Origin: Enterobacter cloacae subsp. cloacae ATCC 13047
GTDB taxonomy: Bacteria > Pseudomonadota > Gammaproteobacteria > Enterobacterales > Enterobacteriaceae
Direction: 5' to 3'
DNA length: 64,000 nt
Assembly (NCBI RefSeq): GCF_000025565.1
Contig: NC_014107.1
Coordinates: 124,001-188,000, forward strand
Part shown: positions 20,546 through 29,337 of the stretch, one piece after another
Layout of the letters: each line of letters begins with the position of its first letter
How positions within the stretch are numbered: position 1 is the stretch's first letter
Made by a program: the position numbers and the translations under genes
Notes under the pieces: generated by a model
What the model saw: only the letters and a program-made list of their open reading frames with translations
Databases searched by the model: none
What the model was told of the DNA's origin: nothing

Positions 20546-21754
20546 TTAAAGGGTTAGTGGTTCAATAGGCTGAAAAATGAAGGTACTGCTCATCTTTCGA
20601 ATAACCGGTTGATCGCCTAACGCTTCAACCGGATCAATGTGTTCTAAGCCTGCAAAATTTACTGACGACATCTGGCTGCGACTGCATTTGCAGGACAGGA
20701 TATACTCATCCTCCAGATAGCCGGTCCGCTTACTGACCCGTTGCGTAAAGCCTGACACAATCACGTTGTCGAACGGTAGCGTATGTAAAACGATACCGAC
20801 CAGGCGGAACAAGCAGCCATGGACGTGGCGGGCATAGTTTTCGCGTACGGCTTTTTGCGTCATGGCTTTTTCCGTCAGCTCCGTGCCCCGGGCATTAACG
20901 CCGTAAATCTTATCAGGGAAATCTTCAATCTCAGCTAAATCAACATCCAGCAGGACTGCTGATAGCTCCGGCTTTACTTCAAATGCAACAAGCGTTTCAC
21001 GCGGCCATTCAGTTTCTGCCAGCACACCCGCCAGGTATGATTCGAAAAACGCGGCGTCTGTCCGGAACTGCTGCCGGGCATCTGCCTGAGCCGTGGCGAG
21101 CCGTTTTTCATGTTCTTCAGCCTCAAACTTCCAGTTTGCATACTGTTCGGCCCAGGCCGTCCGTTGTTGCTGGTACCGGTGCTGTCGAAGGGTATTCTCA
21201 CGCTCCACATCAATCAGCTCCTGCTGCCACCGGCGAAGATTTTCGGCGTGGCGCTCAGCTTTAGCTGATTCCGATTCAAACCATTTACCCAGAAAACTAA
21301 TGCCTTCGCTCTCGGCAGGCTTTTCCGGCAATGCAAGATAGTCTGGCTTTTCTGGACGCACCGGTGCCGGAACCTGAAAAGGCGACGTTCTGTTATGCAG
21401 GTATACTGCTTCCAGCTCTGCCCAGCTGATGCCTGTTTTGGGATCCGGCGTCAGCTCGTGAATATTACGGATTGCGGTCACCGCTGACATGAGATCAGCG
21501 GCTTCCTGCTCAAGCGCCTGTCTGAGCCCCGGGTCGGTAGCCGTCCGGTTCCCACCTCCGGAACGCGCGGCCCGGTCAAGCCGGGTACGGTAACTCAGCC
21601 CGGTACCGGGCAAGCCCAGATTGGCATAGGTCCCCCGGCTTCCAAAAGAAACGGAAGCACCTCTCGGCCCGACACTCAGGCTCGGTGCACCGTTACTCAG
21701 GTTGAGGCGAACACCAGGAATAATGTTGATCGACTTTCTGAACCTGAACCCCAT
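20546..21754 (-). CDS. DUF4236-domain protein of the ter island
   Basis: 402 aa. The N-terminal DUF4236 module (about 1-60) is beta-rich and glycine-rich: FRFRKSINIIPGVRLNLS, then SVGPRGASVSFGSRG and TGLSYR. Residues about 140-235 are strongly helical and charged with Trp/Gln/Glu, probably a coiled coil. The C-terminal part holds a CKCSRS segment. The function of DUF4236 is unknown. The spacing (10 bp after the aldolase, 17 bp before terW) places it in the leftward operon. Confidence 0.8.
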   Translation of the reverse strand: MGFRFRKSINIIPGVRLNLSNGAPSLSVGPRGASVSFGSRGTYANLGLPGTGLSYRTRLDRAARSGGGNRTATDPGLRQALEQEAADLMSAVTAIRNIHELTPDPKTGISWAELEAVYLHNRTSPFQVPAPVRPEKPDYLALPEKPAESEGISFLGKWFESESAKAERHAENLRRWQQELIDVERENTLRQHRYQQQRTAWAEQYANWKFEAEEHEKRLATAQADARQQFRTDAAFFESYLAGVLAETEWPRETLVAFEVKPELSAVLLDVDLAEIEDFPDKIYGVNARGTELTEKAMTQKAVRENYARHVHGCLFRLVGIVLHTLPFDNVIVSGFTQRVSKRTGYLEDEYILSCKCSRSQMSSVNFAGLEHIDPVEALGDQPVIRKMSSTFIFQPIEPLTL

Positions 21755-21764
21755 TATGATTTCC

Positions 21765-22721
21765 TTAATGATGCTGGGTCACGGTAAGTAATCTGATTCC
21801 ATCAGCGCTTTGCTCGTTCTGTAACCCATAAAAACGAGCTCTGTCCAGAATGCCAGCCGCCCAGCGGCGATGTGTGGCGGGTTCACACATTGCTCCCTGC
21901 GACTTAAACACGGCCTGGGTCGAGTTCAGGATCCGCAGAGCGTCAGAATGCTCACCCTGAGTGACCATCAGCGCGTTTTGAATGACCTCTATCTGACCCG
22001 GGTGAATGGCCGTTTTCCCAACAAGCCCATGTGCCATATCAAGAGCCAGCTCTCTGGCCATTACGGCATGATCGTCAATATGCTCACATACGGGCGCGGT
22101 CAGGGCAAAATCACGCGGGCCGAAGACCGAAACGAGCATTTTGATGACGTAGCCCATCGGGCTGTCATACAGCGTCAGGTCCCGGGGACGGCGAAGCGAC
22201 ACAACGTTCATAAGATCGTTGCCGCCGATTCGAAGCGCAATAATGCGGTCGTGGCAGGGATGTTCCACCAGACGGGTGGCCAGCTCCCGCATCTGAACCA
22301 CGTCAAAGACGTCTTCTGTTTCCAGCGTTGGCATCATGCACAGGTGAGTCCCGCCCATGATATCCCACCATTCAGCTAACGAACTGAGGGTAAATTTCGG
22401 CAACACAAACCCGTCGACAGCGGAAAGATCATAATGCGCTTTTAACCATCTGCCCATGTCGGCATGCCGGGGGCGAATGAACACCAGAGGCCAGTCATTT
22501 TTACCCAGGCTACGCATGCTGTTACTGAGCTCGTGCAGCAGGTGCTCCAGATTTTTGAGGGCGATGGGGATGTCTGCTTCACTGACAGCATCCTCAAGGC
22601 AAATTACCAGAGAGCGCAAACCCGGGATTTTCCCATGCAGGACGGCATCAGCAATATCTTCCCGTGTTGCAGGCATGTATAGCGTGGCTCCCAGATTCCA
22701 GGGAGAAAGACGATTTTTCAT
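21765..22721 (-). CDS. CitE/HpcH-HpaI-like aldolase/lyase
   Basis: 318-aa TIM-barrel enzyme of the CitE-like family. Family signatures are SLVICLEDAV (about 35-44), FIRPRH, LRIGGNDLM and GKTAIHPGQI near the C-terminus. Such enzymes cleave or make C-C bonds in acyl-CoA or 2-keto acid substrates with Mg2+. The start overlaps the stop of the preceding PRTase-like gene (TGATG). In ter islands it belongs to the proposed pathway for a nucleoside-like metabolite; its actual substrate is unknown. Confidence 0.85.
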   Translation of the reverse strand: MKNRLSPWNLGATLYMPATREDIADAVLHGKIPGLRSLVICLEDAVSEADIPIALKNLEHLLHELSNSMRSLGKNDWPLVFIRPRHADMGRWLKAHYDLSAVDGFVLPKFTLSSLAEWWDIMGGTHLCMMPTLETEDVFDVVQMRELATRLVEHPCHDRIIALRIGGNDLMNVVSLRRPRDLTLYDSPMGYVIKMLVSVFGPRDFALTAPVCEHIDDHAVMARELALDMAHGLVGKTAIHPGQIEVIQNALMVTQGEHSDALRILNSTQAVFKSQGAMCEPATHRRWAAGILDRARFYGLQNEQSADGIRLLTVTQHH

Positions 22722-23800
22722 CAGAGTACCTTCTTGATAATGGTTACAGCCCGATACTGGCCGAGGGTTCCCCCCATTTCTGTAACAACTATTCCCTTTT
22801 CACGAGCAAGCCCTACAAGCAAGGCAACGTCCGGGTCGTCAATAGAACGCACAAATATATGGTCCGGTACCCGACGCAATACAGCCCGGGTTGCTTCAGC
22901 AATACCGGGTTTAATACGATTGACGCTGTCCACTTTAAATTCATCGGCCAGGAACGCGATAACGTCGCGACTTGTCTGCCATAAGATCCGGGCTGACTCC
23001 GTATTCCAGCTCAGGGGAGCGAGGGATGTCGGTGTTAACTTCTTACGGAAATGAGCGACGGTATCGACAAGCATCCGGCTGCATTCGAATTCACTGAGAT
23101 GCTCGCAAACCATGCACCCATGTAATCCTTCAGAGGACCATACTGACCGGGAGATCAGACCTGATACCGGCGCACCCATGATGCCAAAAGGAATGAGCCA
23201 GTCATCATCACTTGCTGCAAGCCAGGAACAGCCACAGGGATCGGCCAGGACAACCAGTCGCGGCTGCTCAGGATAGCCCGGGCGATCTTTCAGTGCGCGT
23301 ACAAGCTCTCCGGTAATTGCGCCTTTACCTGTCCATCCGTCAACAAAGACAATACCGCTGGTACCATGCCGCTCTTCAATGACGTCGAGTGCTGCACCGT
23401 CAATTCCACGATCCCGGATGATGCTGATGCCGTAATGCCATGAGGTTTTCCCCATGTCACGCAGGGCCTGGTGCAGCATAACGCCGAGCGGTACGCCAGC
23501 TCTGACAAGACTGGCCAGTACAATGGGCTCATCACCGAAGCGTTCGGCCAGAGAAATAGCGAGCTGTGTGACTTCTTTTGCAAGCCTCTCTGCGCCCCGA
23601 TCCAGCGCCCGGTGAAACAAATCAAGATGCCATTGTGTTGGTGCTGGCTCCTGGCTGAGCATGTCTGAATAATGTTTCTTCCCGGACTGAATCAGCTCTT
23701 CTTTTTGATCAACCGGCGTCATCTCAATGACAACCGGCTTTAGCAGAAATTCCACGTCACCGGGCTGGTATGAGCCGGTAAATGTTTCATGTGGCTGCAT
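22721..23800 (-). CDS. StiP-type protein: PRTase-like domain plus C-terminal PELOTA-like RNA-binding domain
   Basis: 359 aa from ATG 23800, supported by GGAG 9 bp upstream and only 1 bp after the HAD gene. The core has SLVRAGVPLGVMLH and IVFVDGWTGKGAI, the latter like a PRPP-binding loop. The database name for this family is cysteine protease StiP; conserved Cys/His include CSW and CMVCEH. The last about 70 residues (AVLRRVPDHIFVRSIDDPDV onward) fit the PELOTA/L7Ae-like RNA-binding domain described for ter-linked PRTases. Enzymatic role is unproven: PRTase, glycosidase-like and protease readings have all been proposed. Confidence 0.8.
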   Translation of the reverse strand: MQPHETFTGSYQPGDVEFLLKPVVIEMTPVDQKEELIQSGKKHYSDMLSQEPAPTQWHLDLFHRALDRGAERLAKEVTQLAISLAERFGDEPIVLASLVRAGVPLGVMLHQALRDMGKTSWHYGISIIRDRGIDGAALDVIEERHGTSGIVFVDGWTGKGAITGELVRALKDRPGYPEQPRLVVLADPCGCSWLAASDDDWLIPFGIMGAPVSGLISRSVWSSEGLHGCMVCEHLSEFECSRMLVDTVAHFRKKLTPTSLAPLSWNTESARILWQTSRDVIAFLADEFKVDSVNRIKPGIAEATRAVLRRVPDHIFVRSIDDPDVALLVGLAREKGIVVTEMGGTLGQYRAVTIIKKVL

Positions 23801-23801
23801 T

Positions 23802-24575
23802 TTAATTTTCTCCAAAAATTCGCTGTGAAATGGCATCTGCAAACTGACTCTGACGCGGGATGCCAAACCAGCTGCACAGTTTCATAAAACGATGATCGCT
23901 CAGGCTGTCGCCCAGACCAATTACGGGGAAAACGCCGCGTTCAGCCCGAAGTTTTTCAAGCAGCCAGCTGACGGCCAGCCCTTTCTCAACCGGGGTGGGT
24001 AGCCAGGCCACGTTATTACTGTTGCGGTGGATGTAGAAGCCCTCGGTCGGAAACACCGTTTCTATCTCATCTGCAATGGCATTGAGCTCGTCAAGGCGGG
24101 TGCTGTCGCGGTGTTTCATCACCATATAAACCGCCGTTTCACCGTATTCGAAGTTCAGTCTTGCCCAGGCATTAATCCCTTTTGCGTCCATCATTTCAGT
24201 GATCAGTCGCTGCATCGATGTCAGCTTTTCCTGATAGGGAGCCAGCTGGCCGAGCATATGGGCCTTCCACTCCTCGTCGGGGTTGCCTTCAGGCGTGAGA
24301 ATGACGGCCCCGTGCGTGGTGATTGCCCAGGAGTGGAAAGGGATCCGTACGCGGCTGATTTCTTCAGTTCCCCGTGCGGTAACGGGAATGAGTTCAGCCT
24401 GCTCCAGAAGCCAGTCCACTAACATGGACTGTTCTTCCGTCATAAAGCTTCGTGGATTCAGGGTACGATCAACGGCACCGGTACGGAATGGCTCCAGGGC
24501 CAGCTCGTCCACCATTTTACGACGGGTCTGAAAGAGCGTGTCGTCAAGGTCGCTCAGAACAACGGGTTTATTCAT
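23802..24575 (-). CDS. HAD-superfamily phosphatase (Cof/sucrose-phosphatase-like)
   Basis: 257 aa from ATG 24575, which overlaps the preceding PRTase-TRSP stop by 8 bp; the longer frame upstream is antisense-like filler inside that gene. The nucleophile motif SDLDDTLFQTRRK is at residues 8-20, a small cap follows, and motif III/IV is GLGDSLSDHRFM. Mg2+-dependent hydrolysis of a phosphorylated small molecule is expected. In the operon it sits between two PRTase-like proteins, consistent with dephosphorylation of a sugar- or nucleotide-like intermediate (inference). Confidence 0.85.
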   Translation of the reverse strand: MNKPVVLSDLDDTLFQTRRKMVDELALEPFRTGAVDRTLNPRSFMTEEQSMLVDWLLEQAELIPVTARGTEEISRVRIPFHSWAITTHGAVILTPEGNPDEEWKAHMLGQLAPYQEKLTSMQRLITEMMDAKGINAWARLNFEYGETAVYMVMKHRDSTRLDELNAIADEIETVFPTEGFYIHRNSNNVAWLPTPVEKGLAVSWLLEKLRAERGVFPVIGLGDSLSDHRFMKLCSWFGIPRQSQFADAISQRIFGEN

Positions 24576-25710
24576 AGGTAACAATCTCCACGACGGGCGC
24601 AACCTCAGCCAGCGCCTTAAGAAGCTGCGCGTCAATACTTTCTGCGGGTGTCTCAGTACACACAAGAATGCGGTCAAACTGCTGGTGGGCGACGTTATAG
24701 ACAAAATTGGGGATGCCCAGCCCGTAGTTATCCGTAAAGGAAATGGCGGACTCAATGGCATAACCAACGGCGATAGGGGAGCGGGTAGTCGAACCGTAAA
24801 ATGCCTTTGCCCCGGCAGCTTCGAGCCGTTCTGCAAGCAGGAACGGCTCCCAGACGAATTCCCCTGTCCCGAGAACCAGAACACGCTCCCCTTTGCGGAC
24901 GGAAACCTCATGGCCGAGATCGGCCGCAGGTGCGAGCATCCCCAGTCGACCCCATGACTGTTTCCCCTGGATGTCCCATTCTCCGCGTGAAGTTACGTTG
25001 ACTTTTGGCATGTCCGGGACCGGTGCATCTGGTAATGTGGTCCATCCCCACTGACCGCTTACAAGAGAAACAGAAGTGACGGGTAAGGTGCTGCGCTCGG
25101 ACAAGGCTTTGCCACTCCAGTCGGTAAGCGTAACGGCGATAACCTGTTCAATATGTTGAAGCTTGCCGGTATTACGCAGGGCAGAAAGCAGGTTAATAAA
25201 GGTATTACCGGTGGTTGCCTCGTCATCAATCAAAACCAGCGTTCGCGCGTTGGTAACACGACGTCTTTTCTCTTCATCATCTGGCAGATAGATCAGATGA
25301 TCAGTGGCGTGGCTGTGTTCTTCCTTGAACTCGCAAAGCAACGTGCCATCAACCGGGTGACGGGTAGAGGTCAGATATACAGATTCACGATGCTGGTGGC
25401 GCACTTCATCAAACACACCGGCCCCAAGCCCAACGGCGGTTTCAGCCATACCGATAAACAGTACGGGCCCTGTTAGCGTTGAGGGGAACTGGCTGGCAAG
25501 CTGTCTGTAGGCCTGCCGCATGACTGAGGGTGGCACGGGAATGTGCCTGCCGAGTACTTTGCTGACAAACAGAAAGGCGCGTTTCGGGTTACGTCTTTCA
25601 GCGATATCAAACAGGTCATCGAGCGAAACTTCACCCTGATCGCGGATTACCTGAATCGTACCGCATGAGAGGGTACGGCGATAAATCATATCTTCGAGGT
25701 TATCAGACAT
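24568..25710 (-). CDS. Phosphoribosyltransferase-TRSP domain protein
   Basis: 380 aa from ATG 25710 (AAGG about 8 bp upstream). The N-terminal PRTase has the PRPP-binding motif TLVLIDDEATTGNTF (about 170-184). The C-terminal TRSP domain, named for its motif, has VLGTGEFVWEP and TTRSPI. Together with the second PRTase-like gene, ATP-grasp and HAD it makes the biosynthetic core of the ter island. Presumably it attaches or removes ribose-phosphate from a base-like substrate. It lies 9 bp after the ATP-grasp gene. Confidence 0.85.
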   Translation of the reverse strand: MSDNLEDMIYRRTLSCGTIQVIRDQGEVSLDDLFDIAERRNPKRAFLFVSKVLGRHIPVPPSVMRQAYRQLASQFPSTLTGPVLFIGMAETAVGLGAGVFDEVRHQHRESVYLTSTRHPVDGTLLCEFKEEHSHATDHLIYLPDDEEKRRRVTNARTLVLIDDEATTGNTFINLLSALRNTGKLQHIEQVIAVTLTDWSGKALSERSTLPVTSVSLVSGQWGWTTLPDAPVPDMPKVNVTSRGEWDIQGKQSWGRLGMLAPAADLGHEVSVRKGERVLVLGTGEFVWEPFLLAERLEAAGAKAFYGSTTRSPIAVGYAIESAISFTDNYGLGIPNFVYNVAHQQFDRILVCTETPAESIDAQLLKALAEVAPVVEIVTYE

Positions 25711-25719
25711 AAACACGCC

Positions 25720-26802
25720 TTAATTCAAAAGGTTAGAGAGTGATTCCGGGTATGCAATTACATCCGTAATGGATCTCACCGCAACCGGAGAAAAGGTGTT
25801 TTTAGCGCTCTGGCGCACCATATCTTCAGACATCAGACCGAGCTTAAAGGCAGCAAATAACCCAGGAAGGTTCACCCCGCTGTGAAGGGTATAACCCACC
25901 CCCCCTGACGGACGCATGTTGGTTTCAAGCAGCACCGGGTTGCCATTCACATCGTTTCGCGTCTGAACATTCACCAGCCCGTCGGCCTTCATAACCCGGG
26001 CGCAGTCACACGCCAGTTCCCAGGCGCTACCTTCGTTTACCAGATACTGGATAGCCCCTTCCTTACGGCGTCCCACGGCTGCGAGTATTTCGCCCTTATC
26101 CGCGAGGATATCGACGGAAAATTCCGGGCCTGGCAGGTACGGCATCAAAACAAGGGGTTTAAACGACTCAGCAGCTGATGCTGCTGCAATATACTGTTGC
26201 GGACTGACCAGACGATGTTCGGGATGATTAAAGACGGCCATAGGCGAAGCACTGTCATCAAAGCGCCAGAATCCCATGCCATAGATACCCGTCACCGGCT
26301 TCACGCATACCGGGCTGTCAGTGAACGGCGGGGACGCGAGGTGTGTCTTTAATTCTGCCAGCGTATTCACCCGCCAGGATGGTACAACCGGGAGTCCCTT
26401 TTGCTCCATAAACTGAGCAAAAGTAACTTTTTCGTCAGCCAGAGTTAACCAGTCGACGCTCGTTGCACCGGTAGTAAGGGTGGCACCGGTCGATTCAATG
26501 TCTGAACGGTGTTCTTCAAACCACTGGCTGTTACGGCCAGTATGAATATGGTGGATGCCGTAGGTCTGAATGGTTTCCTGAATAAACTGGAGACGTTTTT
26601 GAGGATCTTCAGGTTCAGTCAAAGAATAATCGGCAACGGAAAGGATTTCATTTCTTTCGTTACGGTGGGAGGCAAAAACGGTAATGGCAAAATTATTTTT
26701 TGTGCAAATGATTTTACCCCCTGAATAATATCTCGCTGGGAGGATAAACCTTCCATAAACCAAATTTTCTTGTTCATTTTTTTTAATTATCCGGAACGCC
26801 AT
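25720..26802 (-). CDS. ATP-grasp ligase, first gene of the leftward ter operon
   Basis: 360 aa. The ATP-grasp fold is supported by VCVKPVTGIYGMGFWRF (lysine and glycine-rich loop), PYLPGPEFSVDILAD and LLETNMRPSGGVGYTLH (acidic/Asn metal ligands). Such enzymes join a carboxylate to an amine with ATP. It heads seven leftward genes that end with terW and is divergent from terZ, sharing the 26803-27098 control region. Substrates are unknown; a role in making or modifying the proposed nucleoside-like metabolite is inference from published gene-context analyses. Confidence 0.85.
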   Translation of the reverse strand: MAFRIIKKNEQENLVYGRFILPARYYSGGKIICTKNNFAITVFASHRNERNEILSVADYSLTEPEDPQKRLQFIQETIQTYGIHHIHTGRNSQWFEEHRSDIESTGATLTTGATSVDWLTLADEKVTFAQFMEQKGLPVVPSWRVNTLAELKTHLASPPFTDSPVCVKPVTGIYGMGFWRFDDSASPMAVFNHPEHRLVSPQQYIAAASAAESFKPLVLMPYLPGPEFSVDILADKGEILAAVGRRKEGAIQYLVNEGSAWELACDCARVMKADGLVNVQTRNDVNGNPVLLETNMRPSGGVGYTLHSGVNLPGLFAAFKLGLMSEDMVRQSAKNTFSPVAVRSITDVIAYPESLSNLLN

Positions 26803-26852
26803 GCAAATTTATGATTGAGAAGTGAGTCTATGAGTGTCTAAGCTACATGTCA

Positions 26853-26866
26853 ATCATAATATGATT
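26853..26866. promoter_or_regulatory. Palindromic site 1 (ATCATAATATGATT) near the ATP-grasp start
   Basis: 14-bp motif with a near-palindromic core, 51 bp upstream of the ATP-grasp ATG. A near copy lies upstream of terZ at 27021-27034 (13 of 14 bases equal). Its place at both ends of the divergent region suggests a shared operator. Confidence 0.5.
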
Positions 26867-27020
26867 AATAACTTCTGTGGTTATGGAGTGAGTCAGTATT
26901 TTTTGGATTCCCGATAAAGTATTGATATTTAAATTAAACATAGAAAATTAACACCCTGAAAAGATTTTCTTTTTGTGTTTTTACAGAAAACTACCAAAAT
27001 TTCCCTTGTCAGAGAACTTC

Positions 27021-27034
27021 ATCATGATATGATT
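27021..27034. promoter_or_regulatory. Palindromic site 2 (ATCATGATATGATT) upstream of terZ
   Basis: Second copy of the motif at 26853, 65 bp upstream of the terZ ATG. The whole 26803-27098 region is AT-rich and non-coding and must hold both divergent promoters. TerW is the obvious candidate regulator, but nothing in the sequence proves it. Confidence 0.5.
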
Positions 27035-27098
27035 TTCTTCGTCAGTTAATAAACAACCCTTTGATTGTCTCGGTCATTACCATTTTAAGGAATAAAAC

Positions 27099-27680
27099 AT
27101 GGTTTCATTAGTTAAGAACCAGACGGTATCACTCAGCAAAGAATCATCTGCATTAAGCCAGCTTCATTTCGGTCTCGGTTGGGATCCGGTTAAGAAAAAA
27201 GGTCTTCTTGGAGGATTGTTTGGAGGCAACGACTCAATCGATCTCGATGCTGGCTGCGTATTAATGGACAGCACCGGTAAAACAATTGACACCATCTGGT
27301 TCCGCAAACTGGAATCCACCTGCGGCGCTGTTGTGCACAGTGGCGATAACCTGACCGGTGAGGGTGACGGTGACGATGAAGTGATTAAGGTCAACCTCTC
27401 CCGACTGCCTGCAAACGTTGAATACCTGGCGTTTACGGTAAACAGCTTCCGTGGTCAGTCGTTCAATGACGTCGAAAACGCGTTCTGCCGCGTTGTCGAT
27501 CAAACCGGCAAAGAGCTGGCTCGCTACAAGCTGACTGAGCAGGGCTCACATACCGGGATCGTTATTTCTTCGCTGCGCCGTAATAACGGCAACTGGGACT
27601 TTACCGCCCTTGGCCATGCCTGTCGCGGCCGCACAATTGACGATATGCACTCCGATATCGTTTCAGCGGTTATCCGCTAA
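27099..27680 (+). CDS. terZ: TerZ: TerD-domain protein
   Basis: 193 aa. TerD-fold signature: SLVKNQTVSLSKE at the start, FGLGWDPVKKKGLLGGLFGG, and a Ca-binding loop [16 protein letters not shown] near residue 90. It is the first gene of terZABCDE; AAGGA lies just before the ATG. TerZ binds Ca2+ in the cytoplasm in studied examples. The ter operon gives tellurite resistance and, on R478-type plasmids, phage inhibition and colicin resistance. Confidence 0.95.
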   Translation: MVSLVKNQTVSLSKESSALSQLHFGLGWDPVKKKGLLGGLFGGNDSIDLDAGCVLMDSTGKTIDTIWFRKLESTCGAVVHSGDNLTGEGDGDDEVIKVNLSRLPANVEYLAFTVNSFRGQSFNDVENAFCRVVDQTGKELARYKLTEQGSHTGIVISSLRRNNGNWDFTALGHACRGRTIDDMHSDIVSAVIR

Positions 27681-28837
27681 TGAACCTGACGCCGGGGGGC
27701 AATGCCCCCGTTCCAGCCCAGGAGTTGCGGGTCCGGATCACCTCGGGCGGCCAGGTGGATGCTTCGGCGTTTCGCCTGTATGCCGACGGGAAGGTGCAGG
27801 GTGATGCGGACATGGTGTTCTATGGTCAGCCACGTAACGATGATGGTACCGTCAGCCTGGTCAGTGAAGGCCAGTACTCAACCTTTACTGTCGCGCTCAA
27901 CCGGCTGAAACCTGATGTCCAAAAAATTGCGTTCACCGTGACCTGTGACGGTGGGCAGACGGTGTCCGGTCTTCGTAATCTTTCCATCGACGTGGAGCAA
28001 GGGGCTACCGGCCTGGTTAGCGGCAGTGTCGAATTGAGCGGCCGTCAGGAAGCAGCCTTAATTCTGGGTGAATTTTACCGTCGTAATAATGACTGGAAAT
28101 TCCGCTTCGTTGCGCAGGGGTTCAACGGTGGACTTAAACCGCTGGCAGAGCATTTCGGCGTAAATATTGCCGACGAACCGGCTCCCGCAGCCCCGACTCC
28201 TCCGGTTGTAACCCCTCCGCCAGTTGAGACAAAAATCAGCCTGAGCAAGGTATCGCTGACAAAAGAGAAGCCTGCAATCAGCCTGACCAAACGGGATAAC
28301 TTCGGTGAAATCCGGATCAACCTGAACTGGCACCGGGGCAGCGGCAAATCAGGCTTTGCAGGCATGTTCGGCTCCAAAGGAATCGACCTGGATCTGGGGG
28401 CCTTTGTTGAGCTTCAGGACGGGTATAAATCGGTCATTCAGGCGCTCGGTAATGCATTCGGTAATTATCGCGATGAACCGTATGTTCAGCTCAAGGGCGA
28501 TGACCGGACGGGTGATGTATCAGACGGCGAGTGGCTGCATATCAATGGACGTGAATGGAAGCATATCCGCGAAGTGCTGATTTACGCCTTTATTTATGAA
28601 GGTGTTCCCAGCTGGGACAAGACTGATGGTGTGGTCACCATTCATGTGCCGGATCAACCGCCCATTGAGACCCGCCTGACCGAAGGTGAAAACCGTCGCA
28701 CATTGTGCGCCATTGCCAGACTCGTAAACGAAAACGGCGCAATTAAAGTCGAGCGAATTAACCAGTACTTCAAAGGCCAGGACGAAATGGACCGGGCATT
28801 TGGCTGGGGATTTCGCTGGAGCGCCGGTTCTAAATAA
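27680..28837 (+). CDS. terA: TerA: double TerD-like protein
   Basis: 385 aa. The ATG overlaps the terZ stop (TAATG). The first half (about 1-165) and the second half (about 185-385) each look like a divergent TerD domain, joined by a Pro-rich linker (APAAPTPPVVTPPPVETK). The second half has FGEIRINLNWHRGSG and LKGDDRTGDVSDGE in place of the acidic calcium loop. It is thought to work with the other TerD proteins and TerC at the membrane. Confidence 0.93.
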   Translation: MNLTPGGNAPVPAQELRVRITSGGQVDASAFRLYADGKVQGDADMVFYGQPRNDDGTVSLVSEGQYSTFTVALNRLKPDVQKIAFTVTCDGGQTVSGLRNLSIDVEQGATGLVSGSVELSGRQEAALILGEFYRRNNDWKFRFVAQGFNGGLKPLAEHFGVNIADEPAPAAPTPPVVTPPPVETKISLSKVSLTKEKPAISLTKRDNFGEIRINLNWHRGSGKSGFAGMFGSKGIDLDLGAFVELQDGYKSVIQALGNAFGNYRDEPYVQLKGDDRTGDVSDGEWLHINGREWKHIREVLIYAFIYEGVPSWDKTDGVVTIHVPDQPPIETRLTEGENRRTLCAIARLVNENGAIKVERINQYFKGQDEMDRAFGWGFRWSAGSK

Positions 28838-28859
28838 CACAGCAACAAAGGAAACAGGT

Positions 28860-29315
28860 ATGAGCTTTTTCGACAAGGTAAAAGGTGCCATTAACTCTGG
28901 CCGGGACGAACTGACCCGCCAGGTTGGTCGTTTCAAAAACAAAAAATTTATGCACGGCACCGTTGCTGTATGTGCCCGTATTGCCGTATCGAGTGACGGC
29001 GTGAGTTCGGAAGAAAAGCAGAAAATGATGGGCTTTCTTCGCTCTTCAGAAGAGCTGAAGGTCTTCGATACCAATGAGGTGATCGAGTTCTTCAATAAAC
29101 TGGTTTCAAGCTTCGATTTCGATGTTGAAATCGGCAAGGGCGAAACCATGAAATACATCCTGGCGCTGAAAGATCAGCCTGAGGCCGCTCAGCTGGCCTT
29201 ACGTGTTGGTATTGCCGTTGCGAAAAGTGACGGTAACTTCGATCAGGACGAGAAACTGGCCTCCCGCGAGATCGCTATCGCGTTGGGCTTCGACCCGGCT
29301 GAATTTGGCCTCTGA
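28860..29315 (+). CDS. terB: TerB: tellurite resistance TerB protein
   Basis: 151 aa from ATG 28860 (GGAAACAGGT upstream). An all-helical TerB/DjlA-N domain with acidic turns (SSDGVSSEEKQKMM and KSDGNFDQDEKLASRE), the two metal-site-like repeats of the family. TerB is reported to associate with TerC at the inner membrane. It lies 22 bp after terA. Confidence 0.95.
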   Translation: MSFFDKVKGAINSGRDELTRQVGRFKNKKFMHGTVAVCARIAVSSDGVSSEEKQKMMGFLRSSEELKVFDTNEVIEFFNKLVSSFDFDVEIGKGETMKYILALKDQPEAAQLALRVGIAVAKSDGNFDQDEKLASREIAIALGFDPAEFGL

Positions 29316-29337
29316 TCCACATCCCTAAGGGTAAAAT

